Source: Polycyclovorans sp964425915 (GTDB lineage Bacteria > Pseudomonadota > Gammaproteobacteria > Nevskiales > Nevskiaceae). Taken from it: DNA of 64,000 nucleotides. The first letter of the stretch is position 1. Each line of letters starts with the position of its first letter. The DNA is taken from NCBI GenBank assembly GCA_964425915.1, contig CAYROO010000001.1, positions 372,001 to 436,000 of the forward strand, given 5' to 3'. The translations under genes were made by a program, and so were the position numbers. Below, piece after piece: positions 32,432-40,520 of the stretch. The notes beneath the pieces are model-generated. The model did no database searches. It was not told where the DNA came from and was given only the letters and a program-made list of their open reading frames with translations.

Positions 32432-33148
32432 ATGCCGATCGTCACCACCCTTCACGCCGACTTCAGCCGGCCCGTCACGCTGACGCCGGCGCAGCGCCAA
32501 TGGCAGCCGTCACCACAACTCGGCGTACTGCGGCAGCCGCTGGATCGCATTGGCGGCGAAGTCGCCCGCGCCACCTCGCTGGTGCGTTACGCACCCGACT
32601 CTGCCTTCAGCCCGCATGTCCATGGGGGCGGCGAGGAGATCCTAGTGCTGGAAGGCACCTTCTCCGATGAGCACGGCGATTTCCCGGCACTGACCTACCT
32701 GCGCAACCCGCCGGGGAGCCGCCATACGCCGCGCTCCGCACCCGGTTGCCTGCTGTTCGTCAAGCTCTGGCAGTTCGCCGCAGACGATCACGCCACCGTC
32801 CGATTGTCCGAAGCCGACATGCAGTGGCAGCGTGATGCGCTCAGCGGCATTGCGCGGTGCCTGCTGCACCAGCACGCGGGGGTCGTGACCACCCTGATCG
32901 ACCTGCCGCCCCGGATGACACTCGATGCCCCCGTCGGCCCGGGCGGTCGAGAGCTACTGCTGCTTTCGGGCATCCTGCGAAACGGAGACGCCCTGCTGCC
33001 GACCGGCACATGGCAACGCCATCCGCCCGGACACTCGGAAAAGCTCGTGGCCGGCCCCGACGGTGCCCGGCTGTACTGCAAGACCGGCGCCATCGGCGCG
33101 CCGACCCTCCCACTGCCGAAAGACGTGACCCCCGCCATTCCTCGCTAA
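32432..33148 (+). CDS. Cupin-domain protein (ChrR/anti-sigma cupin-like)
   Basis: 238 residues with two cupin halves. The first has the metal-binding pattern FSPHVHGGGEEILVLEGTFSDEHGDF followed by RNPPGSRHTP, as in ChrR-type cupins that sense singlet oxygen or peroxides. The second half (GPGGRELLLLSGILRNGDA) lacks the histidines. No N-terminal zinc anti-sigma domain is seen, so it is cupin only. It starts at the ATG at 32432 and is followed within 12 bp by a glutathione S-transferase and then a disulfide oxidoreductase, which suggests an oxidative stress operon under the divergent AraC regulator. Confidence 0.8.
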   Translation: MPIVTTLHADFSRPVTLTPAQRQWQPSPQLGVLRQPLDRIGGEVARATSLVRYAPDSAFSPHVHGGGEEILVLEGTFSDEHGDFPALTYLRNPPGSRHTPRSAPGCLLFVKLWQFAADDHATVRLSEADMQWQRDALSGIARCLLHQHAGVVTTLIDLPPRMTLDAPVGPGGRELLLLSGILRNGDALLPTGTWQRHPPGHSEKLVAGPDGARLYCKTGAIGAPTLPLPKDVTPAIPR

Positions 33149-33160
33149 CGGAGCCATCAC

Positions 33161-33868
33161 ATGATCGACCTGTTCACCGCCGCCACCCCCAACGGCTGGA
33201 AGGCCTCCATCCTGCTGGAAGAGCTCGGCGTGCCCTACACCGTGCACCCGATCAGCCTGTCCAAGGGCGAGCAGAAAGCGCCTTCGTATCTGCAGGTAAA
33301 CCCCAACGGGCGCATCCCGGCGATCATTGATCGCGCGGTGGACGCGCCGCTGGCCGATGGAAGCCGCGGTTTCGCCGTGTTCGAATCCGGCGCCATCCTG
33401 CTGTATCTGGCCGAGAAACACGGGCGCTTCCTGCCCACCGATGTGCTGGGTCGCTCTCAGGTGACGCAATGGTTGATGTTCCAGATGGGCGGCGTGGGTC
33501 CGATGCAGGGCCAGGCCAATGTGTTCTTTCGCTATGCGCCGGAAAAGATTCCTTACGCCATCGAGCGCTATCAGACCGAAACCAAACGCCTGTATGGCGT
33601 GCTCGACGCTCGCCTCAAGGATCACGAGTACCTGGCTGGCGATTACTCCATCGCCGATATCGCCAACTGGACCTGGGTATCGCTGCATGCCTGGGCCGGC
33701 GTCGCCATTGACGACCTGCCGCATCTGCAACGCTGGATCGAGTTGATCCGGGTACGACCCGCGGTCCAGCGCGGCATCGCCATCCCCGAGCCCATTGATC
33801 TCGGCGGCAGCGCGCAGTCGGTCACCAAGATGGCGCAATCCATGTTGGTGACAGCCAAGCCCGACTGA
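33161..33868 (+). CDS. Glutathione S-transferase family protein (YfcG-like)
   Basis: 235-residue cytosolic GST of the nu/YfcG type. The thioredoxin-fold N-domain has TAATPNGWKASILLEELG, where TPN replaces the usual Tyr/Ser/Cys catalytic position, as in disulfide-reductase YfcG, then NPNGRIPAIID and FESGAILLYLAEK. The alpha-helical C-domain has AGDYSIADIANWTWV. Middle gene of the cupin-GST-oxidoreductase operon. Likely acts on glutathione disulfides or organic peroxides. Confidence 0.9.
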   Translation: MIDLFTAATPNGWKASILLEELGVPYTVHPISLSKGEQKAPSYLQVNPNGRIPAIIDRAVDAPLADGSRGFAVFESGAILLYLAEKHGRFLPTDVLGRSQVTQWLMFQMGGVGPMQGQANVFFRYAPEKIPYAIERYQTETKRLYGVLDARLKDHEYLAGDYSIADIANWTWVSLHAWAGVAIDDLPHLQRWIELIRVRPAVQRGIAIPEPIDLGGSAQSVTKMAQSMLVTAKPD

Positions 33869-33876
33869 GAACTGCC

Positions 33877-35328
33877 ATGACGCCGACTGCAACCCCCCTC
33901 CACGTAGACGTCGCCATCATCGGCGCCGGCTCGGCTGGGATGGGCGCTTACCGCGCTGCCCGCGCACACACCGACCGCATCTGCCTGATTGAATCCGGCC
34001 CCTACGGCACCACCTGTGCCCGGGTTGGCTGCATGCCCAGCAAGCTGCTGATCGCCGCGGCCGAGGCGGCGCGCGCGGTGGGCGCGGCAGATCGCTTTGG
34101 CGTGAGGACCACCCCCCCGCAGATCGACGGCACCGCGGTGATGGCACGGGTTCGCGCCGAGCGGGACCGCTTTGTCGGCTTCGTCGTCGACGATGTTGCG
34201 CAATGGCCGGAAGCCCAGCGTCTGCGCGGCCATGCCCGCTTCCTGCGGCCCGGCGTGCTGCAGGTCGGTGATCGCGAGGTGCACGCGCGGCGCATCGTCA
34301 TCGCCACCGGATCGCGCCCCGATGTCCCCGAAGCCTGGACCGCAGCGTTGGGCGACCGCTTGGTGATCAATGACGACGTATTCAACTGGGACACCCTGCC
34401 CACCTCGGTGGCCGTCGCCGGGACCGGCGTCATCGGGCTGGAGCTGGCCCAGGCGCTGTCCGCACTGGGGGTGCGGGTGCGTCTGTTCGGGCGCCGCGGC
34501 CGCGTAGGCCCACTGACCGACCCCGAACTGCAGACCCTGGCCCACACCCATATCGCGGCCCAACTGCCGCTGTCGGCCCAGGCGCGCATCCTCTCCATGA
34601 CGCGTGCAGGCAACGGTGTGACGATCGACTTCGAGTCGGACGGCGCCCGCCATCGCGAAACCTTTGACTACTTGCTGGCCGCGACCGGACGTGCGCCCAA
34701 TGTGGAGATGCTGGATCTTGCCCATGCGGGTGTACCGCTGGACCGCAACGGGCTGCCGGAGTTTGACCGCGAGACCCTGCAGGTCGGCGATGCGCCCCTG
34801 TTCATTGCCGGCGACGTGCACGACCGTTCGCCGGTGCTGCACGAAGCCTCGGACGACGGGCGCATCGCCGGCGACAACGCCGGCCGCTGGCCGGATGTGC
34901 GATCGCGGCCCCGGCGGGCGCCGCTGATGGTGGTGTTCTCGCACCCGCAGATGATGATGGCCGGTGCCACCCATGCACAGTTGACGGCGGGCGGACCGTC
35001 CTTCGTGACCGGCCGCGTCTCGTTCAGCAACCAGGGTCGGGCGCGGGTGATGGCGGTCAACGAGGGCGCCCTGCATGTCTATGCCGAGCCGAACTCGGGG
35101 CGCTTTCTCGGCGCTGAGATGATGGGCCCGGCGGCCGAGCATCTGGGGCACCTGTTGGCCTGGTCGGTGCAACGCGGCGACACCATCCAGCAGATGCTCG
35201 ACAGCCCGTTCTACCACCCGGTCATCGAGGAAGGCCTGCGCACTGCGCTGCGCGACGCGCAACGCCAACTACACGTGCCGGCGCCGGCCATCGAGTCCTG
35301 CCTGGACTGTCCGCCACCCGGCGCCTGA
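33877..35328 (+). CDS. Dihydrolipoyl dehydrogenase-like flavin disulfide oxidoreductase
   Basis: 483 residues of class I pyridine nucleotide-disulfide oxidoreductase. FAD motif VAIIGAGSAGM, redox-active CARVGC, the NAD(P) motif VAGTGVIGLELA, and the second FAD site PLFIAGDVHD are all present. The C-terminal interface domain ends with YHPVIEEGL, keeping the catalytic His and Glu. There are no 2-oxoacid dehydrogenase genes nearby, so it is a stand-alone enzyme. It follows the GST by 8 bp, so reduction of a glutathione-type or lipoyl disulfide in stress defence is plausible. Confidence 0.88.
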   Translation: MTPTATPLHVDVAIIGAGSAGMGAYRAARAHTDRICLIESGPYGTTCARVGCMPSKLLIAAAEAARAVGAADRFGVRTTPPQIDGTAVMARVRAERDRFVGFVVDDVAQWPEAQRLRGHARFLRPGVLQVGDREVHARRIVIATGSRPDVPEAWTAALGDRLVINDDVFNWDTLPTSVAVAGTGVIGLELAQALSALGVRVRLFGRRGRVGPLTDPELQTLAHTHIAAQLPLSAQARILSMTRAGNGVTIDFESDGARHRETFDYLLAATGRAPNVEMLDLAHAGVPLDRNGLPEFDRETLQVGDAPLFIAGDVHDRSPVLHEASDDGRIAGDNAGRWPDVRSRPRRAPLMVVFSHPQMMMAGATHAQLTAGGPSFVTGRVSFSNQGRARVMAVNEGALHVYAEPNSGRFLGAEMMGPAAEHLGHLLAWSVQRGDTIQQMLDSPFYHPVIEEGLRTALRDAQRQLHVPAPAIESCLDCPPPGA

Positions 35329-35347
35329 GTGGCGCCTCGCAGTGCCG

Positions 35348-37441
35348 CTACAGGTCCAGCACCAGCCGTGTCTGGCCGGCCGCCGGCACCGCCTGGCACA
35401 GCAGCACCTCGTCGACACCCCGCGGTGCCGAGGGGGCGCCGCGATGGTGGGCCTGGCCAGCCTGCAAGCGGGTCAGACAACTGCCACAACTGCCCTGACG
35501 ACAGCTGTAGGGCGGCGACAGGCCCTGCGCTTCGGCGAGGCTGAGCAGCGGTCCTGCGGCGGGCGTCCAGTCGGCCGTGATGCCAGCGCGCGCGAACACC
35601 ACCGTTGCCGCTGTGGCTTCCGCGGCACGCGCTGCAGCGGCGGGCGCGGCGGAGGCGACGGCGCCCTTGCGCAGCAGCGAAGACGGACCAAAGGCTTCGG
35701 CATGGATGCGGGCATCCGCCACGCCGAGCTGCAGCAGGTGGTCGTATTGCGCCTGTACAAACGCTGCGGGACCACACAGGTAGACGTCATAGTCGTCCAG
35801 CCACAGCAGCGCCCGCAAGGTATCAGCGTCGACCCGTCCCGTGCCGTGGAAATCCTGGCCGGGGCGGCCACCCATGGGGGCTCCGGTCAGATACAGGTAG
35901 TAACGGATCGACGGCACTTCGGCGGCCAGGGATGTGAGCTCGTCGAACAGCACGCGATCCTGCAGATCACGGACCGTATGGACAATGACCAGCGGACGCG
36001 CACGCCGCATCCGCAGCGACTCCCGCGCCACATGCCGCGCCATGGCTGCCATCGGCGTAATACCGATACCGCCCGCTAGCAGCAAGGCCGGACGCCGCTC
36101 CATCGCGTCGAGATGGAAGTCACCGCGCGGCGCCTGTGCGTTCAACACCTGCCCGGCAACGACGTGCTGATGCAGCCATTCCGATGCCGAGACGCGGTTA
36201 TCGGGGGCGCCCCGCCCCGACCGCTTCACGGTGATGCGCAGCGGCACTTCGCCCGGCGCCGATGACACGGTGTAGGTGCGGATCATCGGTGTACCAGTCG
36301 GTCCGCAGGGCAGTTTCAGGGTGAGGTATTGTCCGGCCCGAAATGCGGGCAGGTCATCGCCGTCCTCCGGTTGCAGCCAGAAGGACCGGACATCGGCGGC
36401 CTCTGTCGTCACCGCCGTCACCCGGAAAGGCCGCCAGGCGTCGCGCCGTGCCTCGGCGCGTTGCCGTGCCTCGGCCTGCTGCCAGTCGCCGGTCATCAGG
36501 GTGTTGGGAGAATATTCATCCAGCCGCCCCCGCAGTGGCAGCACGCCAGGGAGACGTAGCCCCTGGCGCAGGGTGAACTGCCAGGCGCGCTCGGCGCCGG
36601 CATAGGCGCGAACGGTCGGGTCCGGATCCCACTGCAGGGTCACGGTGCCGCTGAGCAGCAACAGATCACCCGTTTCAAAATCGGGGAAGCACAAGCCGGC
36701 GCGGGGGTTCAGTAGAAAGTTACCCAGCGTATTGAAGTGGAGGTTGCCGGGAAACTCAGGGACGGTCAGGACATTGCCGTCAACCTTGACGAAGCCCGGA
36801 CGGCCACCGCGGTGCGAGGCGTCGACCCCGCGTGTCGCCGCCGCCCCGATCTCGTCGCCGGCCGTCTCCGGCACCGCGCTGCCAACGAAGAAGGTATCCG
36901 CGCGCGTGATGCGATGACGATCGTCGTCGCTGAAGTGCTGAAAGGTTTCGGCCCGCACCTCCGCCAACCGTTCTGTCGGCGAAACGAACTGCAGGGCACG
37001 GGTCTGGATGTATTGTGGGCAGTTACCAAAGCTCTGCGCCACCCGCATCGAGAAGCCTTCCGGATCAACCGCGGTGACGGTGGCGTTGAGACGGTTACGG
37101 CGGCGTGTCGGCAGTTCGATCCCCAGGATCCCCACCGATCGCCCCGGGGCCAGGGCCGTGGCCAGCGGATCGCCGGCCGGGAACTGGCCCCGTACGATCA
37201 GGTGATGTTCATCCGGACTGCTGAGAAACCCCGGCAAGCCGCACAACAGACTGACCCAGGGCCAGCCGTCATCATCGACAGCGGCGAACACCGCGAACGG
37301 CAGTTGGGCATAGAAGTCGCGGTGCTGCTGCGGCAGGAACGGACGCACCACCCGCGAGGCAAAGGCCTGCATGCGATCCTGCACCCCCAGGCGCGCTTGC
37401 AAGGCCTGTTCACCACGATGGAACGGGGATGCGTCCGTCAC
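35348..37441 (-). CDS. PNPOx/flavoreductase/[2Fe-2S] ferredoxin fusion protein
   Basis: 697-residue three-part redox protein. The N-terminal about 300 residues are pyridoxamine-phosphate-oxidase-like (FYAQLPFAVFAAVDDDGWPWVS, FPGNLHFNTLGNFLLNPRAG, with NPRAG as FMN-site hallmark). Next comes a ferredoxin-NADP reductase module (FRAGQYLTLKL, IRTYTVSSAP, LLAGGIGITPM, DVYLCGP). The C-terminus is a plant-type [2Fe-2S] ferredoxin with CRQGSCGSC and a later LLCQAVP cysteine. Starts at a GTG at 37441, 3 bp after a GST, so both form one operon. It probably passes electrons from NAD(P)H to an unknown acceptor. Confidence 0.88.
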   Translation of the reverse strand: MTDASPFHRGEQALQARLGVQDRMQAFASRVVRPFLPQQHRDFYAQLPFAVFAAVDDDGWPWVSLLCGLPGFLSSPDEHHLIVRGQFPAGDPLATALAPGRSVGILGIELPTRRRNRLNATVTAVDPEGFSMRVAQSFGNCPQYIQTRALQFVSPTERLAEVRAETFQHFSDDDRHRITRADTFFVGSAVPETAGDEIGAAATRGVDASHRGGRPGFVKVDGNVLTVPEFPGNLHFNTLGNFLLNPRAGLCFPDFETGDLLLLSGTVTLQWDPDPTVRAYAGAERAWQFTLRQGLRLPGVLPLRGRLDEYSPNTLMTGDWQQAEARQRAEARRDAWRPFRVTAVTTEAADVRSFWLQPEDGDDLPAFRAGQYLTLKLPCGPTGTPMIRTYTVSSAPGEVPLRITVKRSGRGAPDNRVSASEWLHQHVVAGQVLNAQAPRGDFHLDAMERRPALLLAGGIGITPMAAMARHVARESLRMRRARPLVIVHTVRDLQDRVLFDELTSLAAEVPSIRYYLYLTGAPMGGRPGQDFHGTGRVDADTLRALLWLDDYDVYLCGPAAFVQAQYDHLLQLGVADARIHAEAFGPSSLLRKGAVASAAPAAAARAAEATAATVVFARAGITADWTPAAGPLLSLAEAQGLSPPYSCRQGSCGSCLTRLQAGQAHHRGAPSAPRGVDEVLLCQAVPAAGQTRLVLDL

Positions 37442-37444
37442 GGC

Positions 37445-38065
37445 TCAGGCTGCCAAGGCGACCGGCGTACGCTGCATGGCAACGAACCCCGGCAGCGCTT
37501 CGATGCGCGCCAACCAGTCGCGGATGCGCGGGAATGGCGCGAGGTCCACTCCACCCTCCGGGGCGTGCGCGGTATAGCTGTAGTGGGCGACGTCGGCCAC
37601 ACTGGGACGATTCCCCACCAGCCAGGTGCGCCCCTCAAGATGCGTCTCGATACGCTCGAAAAGTGCGACCGCACGGCGCTGGGCCAGCGCATGATCAAGC
37701 CCTGCGCCGAACACCGTTACCAGCCGCGCAGCGGCGGGGCCATGCGCCAGTTCATTGGCGGCCAGGGAGAGAAAGCGTTGCACCTGAGCCGCCTCGATGT
37801 CGCCGTCGGGCAACCACTCGGGGGCATAACGGCGAGCCAGATACACCAGGATGGCATTGGCATCGGCCACCACCACATCGCCGTCCTCGATCACCGGGAC
37901 CTGCCCAAAGGGATTGAGGGCCAGAAACGCCGGCTGCTTGTGCGCACCCGCACGCAGGTCGACTTCGACCAGCGTGTGGGGGATGCCGGCCAGGCTGGCG
38001 AACAATTGTACGCGGTGGCTGTGACCGGACAGCGGATGACGGTGGATGCGAAGAGAGGTGGACAT
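37445..38065 (-). CDS. Glutathione S-transferase
   Basis: 206-residue GST with the thioredoxin-fold N-domain (RIHRHPLSGHSHRVQLFASLAG, LNPFGQVPVIEDGDVVVADANAILVYLA) and the C-domain N-cap LVGNRPSVADVAHYSY. A Ser in PLSGHSHR is the probable catalytic residue. It starts at the ATG at 38065, is followed 3 bp later by the redox fusion gene and is divergent from a LysR-type regulator, the classic arrangement for LysR control. Confidence 0.92.
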   Translation of the reverse strand: MSTSLRIHRHPLSGHSHRVQLFASLAGIPHTLVEVDLRAGAHKQPAFLALNPFGQVPVIEDGDVVVADANAILVYLARRYAPEWLPDGDIEAAQVQRFLSLAANELAHGPAAARLVTVFGAGLDHALAQRRAVALFERIETHLEGRTWLVGNRPSVADVAHYSYTAHAPEGGVDLAPFPRIRDWLARIEALPGFVAMQRTPVALAA

Positions 38066-38197
38066 GCGGCACTCCGACAGTGAGGGATGCGTCGCGGTCC
38101 GCTCTGGCACCGCGTTCAATGATGCTATTACTGCGACTGAATGAGATAAATACGGAATAAATACAAATATTGTCCCCAGATACGACATAATTGCGCG
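38066..38197. promoter_or_regulatory. Divergent GST/LysR control region
   Basis: 132-bp AT-rich gap. ATAAATAC is directly repeated at 38146-38153 and 38157-38164 (11-bp period, one helical turn), next to AATATTG. This is a likely LysR binding and promoter region serving both genes. Confidence 0.5.
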
Positions 38198-39172
38198 GTG
38201 GACACCCTCGCCAGCATTCGCGCCGTTCTTGCGGTCGCCGCCGAACACTCCTTCACCCGGGGCGGTCAGCGCCTACACCTGAGCACACGCCGGGTGAGCA
38301 CCTTGGTGCAACAGCTGGAGCAGCGCACCGGCATGCGCCTGTTCAATCGCACCACCCGCTCGGTCGCGCTCACCGAAGCCGGGCGCCAGATGCTGCCGCG
38401 ACTGCAACGGCTGGTTGCTGACTTCGATGAAATCGAGTCCGATCTGCTGGCGCAGCGGCAGCGCCTCGCCGGCACCCTGCGGGTGACCGCCCCCACCGGT
38501 TTCGGCAGCCTGAAGCTGGCGCCCGCGCTGCAGCCGTTTCTGGCGCAACACCCCGAAATTTCGATCGATCTCGATCTCAGTGATCGTCGCGCCGACCTGA
38601 TCGACGACGGCTTTGATCTGGCGATCCGCCTCGGCGCCTTGCCGGACTCCAGCTTGATGGCGCGCAAGCTGGCGGATCTGCGGATCGTGCTCTGTGCGTC
38701 GCCGGCCTACCTGCGGCAACGGGGTGAGCCCCGGCATCCGGAGGAACTGCCGCAGTTCGATTGCGTGCCGAATCGCGGGCTTCGAGACGGCCACCATTGG
38801 GTTTTCCGCTCGGGCGACAAACGCCTTTCGGTGCGGGTGGACGGCCGTGTGCGCGCCAACACGCCGCAGGCCACGGCGCAACTGGCCGCCACCGGTCTCG
38901 GCATCGCGCAGGTGCCGTACTACACGGCTGAAACGCTGATCAACGAGGGTCGGCTACACCTGCTGCTGCCGGCGTTTGAACCCCAGGGCAGCGGCGTGTT
39001 TGCGGTCTATCCGCCCGACCGCCACCTGCCGGCACGGGTCAGGGCGCTGATCGATCATCTGGCCGATCACTGGCGCGCGCCGTCGCCGCCCGCCGCGCCT
39101 CGACCGTCAACCAGCGATCGGTCGCCTGGTCAGCCGGGAACAGCAAGTTCACGCGCAGTGAGGCGGCGGTGA
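38198..39172 (+). CDS. LysR-family transcriptional regulator
   Basis: 324 residues. An N-terminal winged helix (about 1-60; FTRGGQRLHLSTRRVSTLVQQLEQRTGMRLFNRTTRSVALTEAG in two adjoining stretches) is followed by the periplasmic-binding-protein-like effector domain to about residue 290. The start is a GTG at 38198. The C-terminal tail (SPPAAPRPSTSDRSPGQ onward) is longer than usual and lies over the 3' end of the convergent XRE gene. Probably controls the divergent GST-redox fusion operon. Confidence 0.92.
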   Translation: MDTLASIRAVLAVAAEHSFTRGGQRLHLSTRRVSTLVQQLEQRTGMRLFNRTTRSVALTEAGRQMLPRLQRLVADFDEIESDLLAQRQRLAGTLRVTAPTGFGSLKLAPALQPFLAQHPEISIDLDLSDRRADLIDDGFDLAIRLGALPDSSLMARKLADLRIVLCASPAYLRQRGEPRHPEELPQFDCVPNRGLRDGHHWVFRSGDKRLSVRVDGRVRANTPQATAQLAATGLGIAQVPYYTAETLINEGRLHLLLPAFEPQGSGVFAVYPPDRHLPARVRALIDHLADHWRAPSPPAAPRPSTSDRSPGQPGTASSRAVRRR

Positions 39173-39878
39173 TATCGGTGGGCACCCCGGGCACCGCCAT
39201 CATGCTCATCAGATTGATCGGCTGGGTCCCAAGCCGATAGCGTTCCAGCAGCGCAGGCGCGCCATCGTCTGCCTCCGCCGTCTTCAGCCAGCGCTGCAGA
39301 TGAGGCCAGGCCGCGATCTCGGCCATCAGGGCTGGACATTGGGCATCCCGCAGCATGCGCGCCCACTGGCGCGGCACCCAGGTTTCCGGCGCGTCCATGA
39401 AGGGCACCAAGCCCTCGGGGTGGAACGTCAGGCGCAGCAGGTTGCGCTCCGGACGCCCCCCGGATACCCGGCGCCACAGCGCCTCCAGCGGGGCCACCCG
39501 CGTCAGCAGCTGATCGAGCGCCGAATTGCTGGCAAGCACGTTGTAGTGCGCGTCCAAAAGCATGGCCGGATAGGGCGACTGCTGCTGCACAAGACGCAGC
39601 GCTGCCGCCCTCAGCGGTGCATAGGCGGCGGTGGTGAGCGCCTGTGGCAGCTGTGGCGCGATGAAACCGGCCGCCGCAAACAGCTGCCGATGATCGTCTG
39701 CCGCCAATTCGAGTGCGGTCGACAGCCGCTCCAGCAGCAGTCGCCCGGGCCGCGCACGGCCCGACTCGACAAAGCTGAGATGCCGCTGGGTGGTCCCGGC
39801 GGCGACGGCCAGGGCCAACTGTGACAGCCCCTTTCCTCGGCGCAGGCGTCTCAACAGTGCGGGGATCGGGCTGGACAT
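39039..39878 (-). CDS. XRE-family regulator with MmyB-like ligand-binding domain
   Basis: 279 residues. N-terminal helix-turn-helix (LRRLRRGKGLSQLALAVAAG, TTQRHLSFVESGRARPGR) followed by the MmyB/PAS-like domain (YPAMLLDAHYNVLASNSAL, LLRLTFHPEG, INLMSMMAVPGVPTDIT). Starts at the ATG at 39878. These regulators commonly control a neighbouring oxidoreductase or hydrolase gene; here the divergent gene is a SnoaL-like protein. Its last 134 bp overlap the LysR gene on the other strand. Confidence 0.92.
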   Translation of the reverse strand: MSSPIPALLRRLRRGKGLSQLALAVAAGTTQRHLSFVESGRARPGRLLLERLSTALELAADDHRQLFAAAGFIAPQLPQALTTAAYAPLRAAALRLVQQQSPYPAMLLDAHYNVLASNSALDQLLTRVAPLEALWRRVSGGRPERNLLRLTFHPEGLVPFMDAPETWVPRQWARMLRDAQCPALMAEIAAWPHLQRWLKTAEADDGAPALLERYRLGTQPINLMSMMAVPGVPTDITAASLRVNLLFPADQATDRWLTVEARRAATARASDRPDDRSAP

Positions 39879-39987
39879 GGCGGCAGCCTGCGGCAGCGCG
39901 GGGGGAGCCGGCGATTCCCCAATGGGAATTGCCGCCCTGGGCTTCCCCCCATGAGCATTTCCGCTCCCCTTATTGGAACGCTCCCCC

Positions 39988-40455
39988 ATGCACACCCCTG
40001 AAGCCGTTTACACCGCCTGGTCCCACTGGATCGCCGCTTTCGACCAATCGGTCATCGACGATCAATGGGACCGCTTGGCAGACTACCTGAGCGAGGACGT
40101 GGTGTATCGCGTCACCGGCGCCCCGTTTGATTGCCAACTTCGCGGCCGCGACGCCGTGATCGCCGGCTTCGCCCGCTCCGTCCGCAACTTTGATCGTCGC
40201 TTCGCCCAACGCGAATGGTCCCCCATCGGTATCCGCATCGACAGCAGCGGCTATGTCCGCTGCCATATCCACAGCGCTTATCACTTGGCGGACGGTCAGG
40301 CCATTGCCTTTGAGGCCACCGGCCACTGGGGTTTCCGCGACGGCCGCATCGACCTGATGCTGGATTTCTACGATTCCGGTCACTACGACGTTCAGCAAGC
40401 ACTGGCGGCCCTGCAGCAAATGGGCGATGCCTTCGACCCGCGCTATACCGACTGA
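39988..40455 (+). CDS. SnoaL-like nuclear transport factor 2 family protein
   Basis: 155-residue cytosolic protein with the NTF2/SnoaL_4 fold: YTAWSHWIAAFD, the LADYLSEDVVYRVTGAP block, RGRDAVIAGFARSVRNFDRRFA and GHWGFRDGRIDLMLDFYD. Such proteins act as small isomerases, cyclases or unknown ligand binders. Starts at the ATG at 39988 (an in-frame TTG 15 bases earlier is less likely). Divergent from the XRE/MmyB regulator, its likely controller. Confidence 0.85.
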   Translation: MHTPEAVYTAWSHWIAAFDQSVIDDQWDRLADYLSEDVVYRVTGAPFDCQLRGRDAVIAGFARSVRNFDRRFAQREWSPIGIRIDSSGYVRCHIHSAYHLADGQAIAFEATGHWGFRDGRIDLMLDFYDSGHYDVQQALAALQQMGDAFDPRYTD

Positions 40456-40485
40456 GGCGCGACCGCCGACGGATTGGCTCGACTC

Positions 40486-40520
40486 ATGACCAGGGGTCAT
40501 TTATAGTTGACCCATGGTCA
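40486..40520. promoter_or_regulatory. Twin palindromic operators of the TetR gene
   Basis: ATGACC-AGG-GGTCAT (40486-40500) and TGACC-CAT-GGTCA (40508-40520) are two copies of TGACC-N3-GGTCA with centres 21 bp apart, two helical turns. TATAGT at 40503-40508 between them could be the -10. The second palindrome is centred on the TetR start codon. Confidence 0.7.

Noticed and set aside
33643..35268. 541-codon minus-strand frame opposite the disulfide oxidoreductase
   Set aside because: His/Gln/Arg-rich shadow of a well-conserved gene with all FAD and redox motifs on the plus strand.
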